From Anaeroplasmataceae bacterium (lineage in GTDB: Bacteria > Bacillota_I > Bacilli_A > Acholeplasmatales > Anaeroplasmataceae): DNA of 8,195 nt. A program made the position numbers and the translations under genes. The stretch lies in contig JAHHSW010000029.1 in NCBI GenBank assembly GCA_020024985.1, forward strand, positions 1 through 8,195, written 5' to 3'. Within the stretch, counting starts at the first letter, position 1. Each line of letters begins with the position of its first letter. Below, piece by piece: positions 1 through 5,064 of the stretch. Under the pieces are notes generated by a model. The model was not told the DNA's origin, made no database searches, and worked only from the letters and a program-made list of their open reading frames with translations.

Positions 1-19
1 ATATTAATATAAGAATAAT

Positions 20-46
20 TAGCTCGCTACAAATTAAGTAGAGCTA
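20..46 (+). repeat. Weak inverted repeat upstream of prfB promoter
   Basis: TAGCT (20-24) pairs with AGCTA (42-46), and CTAC (27-30) pairs with GTAG (38-41), leaving a CG bulge on the 5' side and a 7-nt loop. No T-run follows, so it is not a convincing terminator. It could be the end of an upstream transcript, but no upstream gene is visible. All three forward frames reach a stop within the first 41 bases. Confidence 0.25.
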
Positions 47-57
47 GTAAATAAAAT

Positions 58-86
58 TTGAAATAGCCATTATTTTATGATAATAT
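58..86 (+). promoter_or_regulatory. Predicted sigma-A promoter for prfB-yitT-recX
   Basis: TTGAAA (58-63) matches the -35 consensus at 5 of 6 positions. A 17-nt spacer separates it from TAATAT (81-86), a 4 of 6 match to the -10 box, which is preceded by an extended TG at 78-79. Transcription would start near 93 and give a leader of about 120 nt before prfB. In AT-rich DNA chance matches occur, but the exact spacing and extended -10 make this the best candidate in the upstream region. Confidence 0.5.
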
Positions 87-133
87 ATTAAAGAGAGTTA
101 ATAATGTAGCTTTTAAAAAATTAGAATCAAGAA

Positions 134-158
134 ATTTCAAAAATTTAAGCTTTGAAAT
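134..158 (+). other. Leader hairpin 1 upstream of prfB
   Basis: ATTTCAAA (134-141) is perfectly complementary to TTTGAAAT (151-158), an 8-bp stem with a 9-nt loop. It is mostly A-U pairs and so only weakly stable. It lies inside the predicted prfB leader and ends 5 bases before the stronger hairpin at 164-187. It may simply reflect base composition. Confidence 0.25.
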
Positions 159-163
159 AGATT

Positions 164-190
164 ATATGGGCACTATGGTGTCCATATTTT
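164..190 (+). terminator. Hairpin with short T-run just upstream of prfB
   Basis: ATATGGGCAC (164-173) pairs with GTGTCCATAT (178-187) over 10 bp with one G-U pair and a TATG loop, followed by TTT (188-190). The T-run is short (187-190). The element could be the weak terminator of an unseen upstream gene. It could also be an attenuator in the prfB leader, since the best promoter candidate (58-86) lies upstream and would transcribe through it. It ends a few bases before the prfB SD sequence. Confidence 0.4.
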
Positions 191-196
191 AGTAAT

Positions 197-202
197 AAAG
201 GA
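197..202 (+). promoter_or_regulatory. Ribosome binding site that sets the prfB start at 214
   Basis: AAAGGA (197-202) lies 11 nt before the ATG at 214. An earlier in-frame ATG at 202 overlaps this SD sequence and has no SD of its own, so 214 is preferred. The protein starting at 214 also aligns end to end with B. subtilis RF2 as I remember it. Confidence 0.65.
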
Positions 203-213
203 TGTGTAGTAGT

Positions 214-1323
214 ATGGAAAAATATGAAATTAATAAATTTCTTCAGGACTATAGGGTAAAGCTTACTGATTTATATCAGGCCTTCAATATAAAGGCTAAG
301 GAGCCTATTTATAAGGAGCTTGAGGAGGAAATGAGTAATCCAATGTTTTGGAATGACCAAAGAAAGGCTCAGGCAACAATTCAAAGGGCTAATTCCCTTA
401 AGGATATCCTAAATGGCTATAATGAGGCTAAGAAAAGATATGATGATATAAATGAGCTTATTGAGCTAGCCCTAGCTGATAGTGAAACAATGGAGCTATT
501 AGAGGAGGAAATAGAAGCCTATAAGGGCTTTATAGGAGAGCTTGAGGAGAAGGCTCTATTAAATGGTAAATACGATTTTAATGATTGTATTTTAGAGCTT
601 CACCCTGGTGCTGGTGGTACTGAATCTATGGACTGGGCTGATATGCTTTATAGAATGTACAATAGATTTTGTCAAAAGAAGGGCTTTAAGGTTAAGGTTT
701 TAGATTATCAGGCAGGTGATGAGGCTGGTATTAAAAGTGTTACTATTTCAATTAGTGGACCATATGCCTATGGACTTTTTAAGGGAGAAAGAGGAGTGCA
801 TAGATTAGTAAGAATTTCCCCATTTGATAGTAATGCTCGTCGTCACACCTCATTTTGTAGCTGTGATATAGCTCCACAAATGGATGAATGTGATGAGATT
901 AAGATTAACCAGGAGGACTTAAGAATTGATGTATTCCATTCCTCAGGTGCAGGGGGGCAAAGCGTTAATACCACTGATTCAGCGGTAAGAATTACTCATA
1001 AGCCTACAGGTATTGTGGTAACCTGTCAAAATGAAAGAAGCCAGCTTCAAAATAAAGAGGTCTGCTTCAAAATTTTACAGTCTAAGCTTTTAGAGCTAGA
1101 GCTTAAAAAGCAGGAGGAGGAGCTAAAGAGCCTTAAGGGTGAGCAAATGAATATTAACTTTGGTAGCCAAATTAGGTCCTATGTCTTCTGCCCTTATACT
1201 CTTTGTAAGGATCATAGAACTGGCTATGAAATGGGTAATATTCAAGCAGTAATGGATGGAGATATAGAGGGCTTTATGTTAGCTTATTTAAAATATACGG
1301 CAGGTGAGGAAAATGACAGATGA
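214..1323 (+). CDS. prfB: Peptide chain release factor 2 (RF2)
   Basis: RF2 recognises UGA and UAA stop codons in the ribosomal A site and triggers hydrolysis of peptidyl-tRNA. The 369-aa protein shows an N-terminal helical domain (about residues 1-110), the RF2-specific stop-codon motif SPF at 202-204, and the catalytic loop GAGGQ with GGQ at 247-249. GGQ is followed by Ser where many RF2 proteins have His. The C-terminal part keeps the GSQIRSY segment and the family's typical ending. Most bacterial prfB genes carry a CTT-TGA-C +1 frameshift site near codon 25. Here the same place (F24-N25, bases 283-288) reads TTC AAT and the frame is open throughout, so no frameshift is needed. The longer 373-aa reading from ATG 202 is less likely because that ATG overlaps the SD. 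The gene ends in TGA, an RF2 codon, 11 bp inside the next gene, suggesting translational coupling. Confidence 0.97.
   Translation: MEKYEINKFLQDYRVKLTDLYQAFNIKAKEPIYKELEEEMSNPMFWNDQRKAQATIQRANSLKDILNGYNEAKKRYDDINELIELALADSETMELLEEEIEAYKGFIGELEEKALLNGKYDFNDCILELHPGAGGTESMDWADMLYRMYNRFCQKKGFKVKVLDYQAGDEAGIKSVTISISGPYAYGLFKGERGVHRLVRISPFDSNARRHTSFCSCDIAPQMDECDEIKINQEDLRIDVFHSSGAGGQSVNTTDSAVRITHKPTGIVVTCQNERSQLQNKEVCFKILQSKLLELELKKQEEELKSLKGEQMNINFGSQIRSYVFCPYTLCKDHRTGYEMGNIQAVMDGDIEGFMLAYLKYTAGEENDR
1302..1309 (+). promoter_or_regulatory. Ribosome binding site within prfB for the YitT-family gene
   Basis: AGGTGAGG (1302-1309) lies within the last codons of prfB, 3 nt before ATG 1313. An alternative GTG start at 1304 overlaps this SD and lacks its own, so 1313 is preferred. 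Confidence 0.6.
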
Positions 1324-2263
1324 GAAGAAGAAAAGAGCTATAAAATTAGCTAAGCAATATGTGCTTGTGACTCTAGGAGTTATAATCCTAGATATTTCAT
1401 TTTATTTCTTTATGGACCCAGCCAGTATAGTTACAGGTGGTATGTTTGGTCTTTCAATCATACTAGAGCCATTATTTGATATGGCAGGTGATTGGTTTAC
1501 AGTCTCTACATTTTTATATATTGTTAATATCACTACCCTAATATTAGGACTAATCTTTTTGGGTAAGGATTTCTTTATAAAAACTATTTATGGAACCCTT
1601 TTAACTCCAACTATAGTTTTAGTATTAGAAAGAACCTGTGACCCAAATTTCTTCTATGCAGGCATAAATGATGGTAATAAGGAGCTTATTTCCTTAATCT
1701 GTGGAGCTCTACTTTGTGGAGTTGGTGTAGGTATTGCCATTCATGCAGGAGGATCTACTGGTGGTATGGATGTAGTCCAAAAGATAATGAGTAAATATAT
1801 AAAAATACCAATGAGCGTTTCAATGTATCTAACAGATGGTGCGATAGTTTTACTTGCAGGCTTTTTGCTATCTAATAAGACTAGTGGTGAAATGGTTAGA
1901 AGCTATACCTATATGTATCAAATAGAAAATGTAGTTTGGGGTGTTCTTGGAGTAGTTATTCAGGGCTACATTATTGATTACATTTGCTTAAACGCTAGAT
2001 CACGCCGAACTGTTTATGTAATAACTAACCATCCAGATAAAATTAGAGATTTAATTTATCAGGATATTGGTAGAGGTGTAACCCTATCTGATGTAAGAGG
2101 TGGCTACACTAATGATAATAAAACTATGATTATTTGTACTATGGATAAAAATGAAGCCTACAGGGTAACTGAGTCTATTACTGAGCTAGAGCCTGAGGCC
2201 TTCACCTTTGTAACCTCATGTAAGCAGGTTAGTGGTGAATATGATAAGCGAGGTATTTTATGA
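1313..2263 (+). CDS. YitT/DUF2179-family integral membrane protein
   Basis: This 316-aa membrane protein has the two-part YitT architecture. The N-terminal part has about six hydrophobic segments (roughly 15-34, 38-53, 63-83, 90-106, 125-146 and 168-186), with another near 206-224. It includes the family-typical glycine-rich stretch HAGGSTGGMD (144-153). The C-terminal soluble DUF2179 domain begins around VYVITN (234-239) and runs to near the end. It contains the conserved pattern of a GRGVT segment, a GGYT turn and a Met-rich strand. Members sit in the cytoplasmic membrane; their molecular function is not settled, and a transport or sensing role is only a guess. Translation starts inside the end of prfB (11-bp overlap), and its TGA stop overlaps the recX start as ATGA. 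Bacilli often carry several paralogues, so I assign no symbol. Family assignment is confident; function is unknown. Confidence 0.93.
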   Translation: MTDEKKKRAIKLAKQYVLVTLGVIILDISFYFFMDPASIVTGGMFGLSIILEPLFDMAGDWFTVSTFLYIVNITTLILGLIFLGKDFFIKTIYGTLLTPTIVLVLERTCDPNFFYAGINDGNKELISLICGALLCGVGVGIAIHAGGSTGGMDVVQKIMSKYIKIPMSVSMYLTDGAIVLLAGFLLSNKTSGEMVRSYTYMYQIENVVWGVLGVVIQGYIIDYICLNARSRRTVYVITNHPDKIRDLIYQDIGRGVTLSDVRGGYTNDNKTMIICTMDKNEAYRVTESITELEPEAFTFVTSCKQVSGEYDKRGIL

Positions 2264-2850
2264 TAGTAGAGGAGCTAAAAAGGCTTAAGGGTAATAATTA
2301 TAGTATTGTAGTTAATAATGAAAGCTATATTTTTGATGAGGAAATAATTTTAAAATATAGGCTAGTTAAGGGCAAGGAGGTAACTAAGGAAATATTAGAG
2401 GAGGCTAGGGAGAAGAATAGCATTATGGAATTTTATCATAAGGCTATGGACTACTCTATTCGTTACAATAAGGGAAGAGGGCAAACCGTTTCCTATCTTA
2501 TTGATAAGGGCTTAGCTAGCGTTGAGGCTAATAAAATAGCTGACCGACTAGTTCAAAATAAAATTATTGATGATAAGGCCTTAGTTGATGGTCATATCGC
2601 AAGCCTTTTAAGAAGAAAATATGGTAGGCTCTATATTAAGGAAAAGCTTAAGGAGCAGGGCTTTAGTAATGATTTAATAGCTGATGCCTTAATAAATATT
2701 AATATGGATACCTATTATGAAAATATGAATATATTATATAATGAGGCCCTTAAAAGATATAAGGGTGAGCCCTATATCATAAGAGCTAAGGCTAAAAAAT
2801 ATGTTCTTTCAAAGGGCTATAGCTATGAGGATTTAAGTAATTTATTGTAA
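2260..2850 (+). CDS. recX: Regulatory protein RecX
   Basis: RecX binds RecA filaments and modulates recombination and the SOS response in the cytoplasm. The 196-aa product has a variable N-terminal region (1-60) followed by the three-helix repeats typical of the family. One runs through AMDYSIRYNKGRGQ, with a Leu/Ile-rich helix next. The core contains IIDDKALVDGHI, matching the family's L-D-D-x-x-F/A pattern, and YGRLYIKEKLKEQGFS, matching the G-x-x-x-I-x-x-x-L-x-x-K-G signature. A third, C-terminal repeat ends in KKYVLSKGYSYEDL. The expected Phe after the DD pair is replaced, so the copy is somewhat divergent. The start is fixed by the ATGA overlap with the upstream stop and by GAGG at 2250-2253. 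Stop-start overlap implies translational coupling with the YitT-family gene. A strong terminator follows directly, making recX the last gene of the operon. No recA is present in the window. Confidence 0.88.
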   Translation: MIVEELKRLKGNNYSIVVNNESYIFDEEIILKYRLVKGKEVTKEILEEAREKNSIMEFYHKAMDYSIRYNKGRGQTVSYLIDKGLASVEANKIADRLVQNKIIDDKALVDGHIASLLRRKYGRLYIKEKLKEQGFSNDLIADALININMDTYYENMNILYNEALKRYKGEPYIIRAKAKKYVLSKGYSYEDLSNLL

Positions 2851-2858
2851 TTAATTAG

Positions 2859-2904
2859 GCCTAGTGGTATACGATATTATTTCGTGTAGCATTAGGCTTT
2901 TTTT
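2859..2904 (+). terminator. Strong intrinsic terminator after recX
   Basis: Bases 2859-2874 pair with 2882-2897 in a 16-position stem broken by one G-G mismatch and including two G-U pairs. The loop is 7 nt, and seven T residues follow directly (2898-2904). It begins 9 nt after the recX stop and separates the prfB operon from glgB. Confidence 0.9.
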
Positions 2905-2931
2905 CGTTTTTCGATTTCAGGTCTTATTTTA

Positions 2932-2960
2932 TTGTTAAAAGCTAAAGATTATAGTATAAT
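2932..2960 (+). promoter_or_regulatory. Predicted sigma-A promoter for glgB
   Basis: TTGTTA (2932-2937) is followed after exactly 17 nt by a perfect TATAAT (2955-2960). Transcription would begin near 2967, giving a leader of about 36 nt. It lies between the recX terminator and the glgB SD (AGGAGG, 2986-2991). I see no CcpA-type operator or other clear inverted repeat in this short region. Confidence 0.75.
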
Positions 2961-3002
2961 TAAAATAGTATATGTTTAAGGGTTTAGGAGGAAATTTAGT
3001 CT

Positions 3003-4937
3003 ATGTTAGTTAGAGAAATGATTGATAATAACTTTTTATATTATTTTGATCAAGGAGAATGCTTAGAGGCCTATAAGGTATTTGGAGCTCATTTAGTAAA
3101 GGATGAGGATGGTAAAAATATAGCCTGTGAATTTTGTCTATATGCTCCCAACGCTAAAAGAGTAGATATTATAGGTGAATGGAATGACTTCAAGGAAGGA
3201 AGACAGGAGCTATTTTGTATTGACGCTAAGGGCATTTGGTATGCTTATTTAGAGGGTGACTATGAGTGGAAGAAATATAAGTATGTAATTACTACTCATG
3301 ATGGTAGAAAGCTAACTAAGGCTGATCCTTATGCCTTCTATTCAGAGCTAAGACCTGCTCAGGATAGTAAGGTTTGTGATATTGAGGGCTATAAATGGAA
3401 TGATGGTGATTGGATGATGAACCATCCAAAGACCTATGATAAGCCTTTATTAATTTATGAAATGCACTTAGGCTCATGGAGAAGAAGACCAGATGGAAGC
3501 TTTAATTCATTTGATCAAATCGCTCCAATGCTAATAGATTATCTAAAGGATTATGGCTATACTCATGTTGAGATTATGCCAATTTATGAGCATCCACTTG
3601 ATATGTCATGGGGATACCAGGGAACTGGCTATTATGCAATTACCCCACGCTATGGCTCACCTAAGGGCTTCATGTGGTTTGTAGATGAGCTTCATAAGGC
3701 TGGTATTGGTGTTATTATGGACTGGGTACCTGGTCATATTTGTCGTGATGCTCATGGTCTTTATATGTTTGATGGTACACCACTATATGAATATAGTAAG
3801 TATGAGGATAGAGAAAATGAGGAATGGGGTACTGCTAATTTAGATTTAGGTAAGGGTATCACTAGATCATTTTTATATTCTAATGCCATGTACTATATGA
3901 ATTATTTCCATATCGATGGCTTTAGAGTAGATGCCGTAAGTAATTTAATTTATTGGCTTGGAAATGTTAATAGAGGTGTAAATGAGGGTGCCTGTGATTT
4001 CTTAAGAAAGCTATCTATTCATTTATTTAAGAAGGATGATAGGGTTTTATTAATGGCTGAGGATTCATCTAGCTTCCCTAAGGTTACCGCACCAGTTGGT
4101 ATGGGAGGCCTAGGCTTTAATTATAAGTGGGATATGGGCTGGATGAACGATACGCTTAAGTATTTTAAGCTAGATCCAATTTATCGTCAGTTTAATCATC
4201 ATCAGCTAACCTTTAGTATGATGTATTATTATAATGAGCAATTCTGTTTACCATTCTCACATGATGAGGTTGTTCATATGAAGGGCTCATTATTAAATAA
4301 GATGCCAGGAGATCGTTGGCAGCAATTTGCTAACTACCGTTGCTTAATTGGTTATATGCTTACTCACCCAGGTAAGAAGCTATTATTTATGGGTAATGAG
4401 TTAGCAAGCTATGATGAATGGCATTATGAGTCTGAGCTACCTTGGACAATCAATAAGTATCCAGATCATGATGCAGCTAATAGATATGTTAAGGAAATAA
4501 CTACTCTATATAAGAATGAGAAGGCTCTATGGGAATGTGATTATGATAGAAGAGGCTTTGAATTTATTGATGCTGATAATGCCTCTCAATCACTTTATAT
4601 ATTTGCAAGATTCCCTAAGGAGCAGGATGAGCATTTAGTAGTTGTAATGAACTGTACACCAAATACCTATGATAACTATAGAATTGGGGTTCCAGGCTTA
4701 GGTGAGTATGTAGAAATTATAAACTCAGATAGAGATATTTATGGTGGCTCTAATAGAGTTAATCCATTACCACTTAAGGTAGAGGATTATCCTCAAAACA
4801 ACCAAAAGCAATCAGTTATGATGACTATTCCACCACTTGGTATTTCTATTTTAAAGCATGTGGTAGCTAAGAAAGCTATAGCTAAGCCTACTGCCTCAAC
4901 TAAAAAAGCTACTAAAAAGCCTACAAAAAGTAAATAA
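3003..4937 (+). CDS. glgB: 1,4-alpha-glucan (glycogen) branching enzyme, GH13
   Basis: GlgB transfers a cut alpha-1,4-glucan segment to a C6 hydroxyl, making the alpha-1,6 branches of glycogen in the cytoplasm. At 644 aa it matches the shorter branching enzymes that lack the extra N-terminal module of E. coli GlgB. An N-terminal CBM48 (about 20-115, with APNAKRVDIIGEWNDF) precedes the GH13 barrel, which opens at MHLGSW (154). All conserved regions are present: DWVPGH (240-245), GFRVDAV with nucleophile D310 and R308, AEDSSSFP with acid/base E353, and SHDEVVH with D421. A beta-sandwich C-domain ends near 617. Residues 622-644 are an added Lys/Ala/Thr-rich tail with nine lysines, not typical of the family. 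The start is supported by AGGAGG 11 nt upstream. A further ATG lies at 3018 but has no better SD. Followed by glgP, which uses the branched product. Confidence 0.97.
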   Translation: MLVREMIDNNFLYYFDQGECLEAYKVFGAHLVKDEDGKNIACEFCLYAPNAKRVDIIGEWNDFKEGRQELFCIDAKGIWYAYLEGDYEWKKYKYVITTHDGRKLTKADPYAFYSELRPAQDSKVCDIEGYKWNDGDWMMNHPKTYDKPLLIYEMHLGSWRRRPDGSFNSFDQIAPMLIDYLKDYGYTHVEIMPIYEHPLDMSWGYQGTGYYAITPRYGSPKGFMWFVDELHKAGIGVIMDWVPGHICRDAHGLYMFDGTPLYEYSKYEDRENEEWGTANLDLGKGITRSFLYSNAMYYMNYFHIDGFRVDAVSNLIYWLGNVNRGVNEGACDFLRKLSIHLFKKDDRVLLMAEDSSSFPKVTAPVGMGGLGFNYKWDMGWMNDTLKYFKLDPIYRQFNHHQLTFSMMYYYNEQFCLPFSHDEVVHMKGSLLNKMPGDRWQQFANYRCLIGYMLTHPGKKLLFMGNELASYDEWHYESELPWTINKYPDHDAANRYVKEITTLYKNEKALWECDYDRRGFEFIDADNASQSLYIFARFPKEQDEHLVVVMNCTPNTYDNYRIGVPGLGEYVEIINSDRDIYGGSNRVNPLPLKVEDYPQNNQKQSVMMTIPPLGISILKHVVAKKAIAKPTASTKKATKKPTKSK

Positions 4938-4993
4938 AATTGTCATTTAATAGGCAAAAGTCGTCAAAAAAGACATAAAATGTGAGTAAAAAT

Positions 4994-5022
4994 TTGAATT
5001 TCTTTTAAGTTTATGATAAAAT
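4994..5022 (+). promoter_or_regulatory. Predicted sigma-A promoter for glgP
   Basis: TTGAAT (4994-4999) is separated by 17 nt from TAAAAT (5017-5022), a 5 of 6 match to the -10 box with an extended TG at 5014-5015. Transcription would start near 5029. The glgB-glgP gap (4938-5064) shows no intrinsic terminator, so glgP may also be reached by readthrough from glgB. The bases around the -10 box closely match those of the prfB promoter. Confidence 0.68.
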
Positions 5023-5064
5023 TTTAAAGAAATTTACATTTAATCTATAAGGGGGATTATTTTA

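Noticed and set aside
1..41. Possible 3' tail of an upstream gene (frame 3, stop at 39-41)
   Set aside because: Only 12 codons of AT-rich sequence with no recognisable protein end; cannot be told from chance.
202..213. Longer prfB start at ATG 202
   Set aside because: This ATG overlaps the only SD sequence and has none upstream; the extra MCSS is not part of the usual RF2 N-terminus.
1304..1312. GTG start at 1304 for the YitT-family gene
   Set aside because: It falls within the SD sequence for ATG 1313 and has no SD of its own.
2905..3002. Carbon-catabolite (CcpA-type) operator near the glgB promoter
   Set aside because: No palindrome resembling the TGNAANCGNTTNCA type was found in this gap or in the glgP upstream region.
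4947..4985. Possible hairpin between glgB and glgP
   Set aside because: Only 3-5 bp pairings (such as GTC with GAC around an A-run) with no T-run; not a credible terminator or operator.
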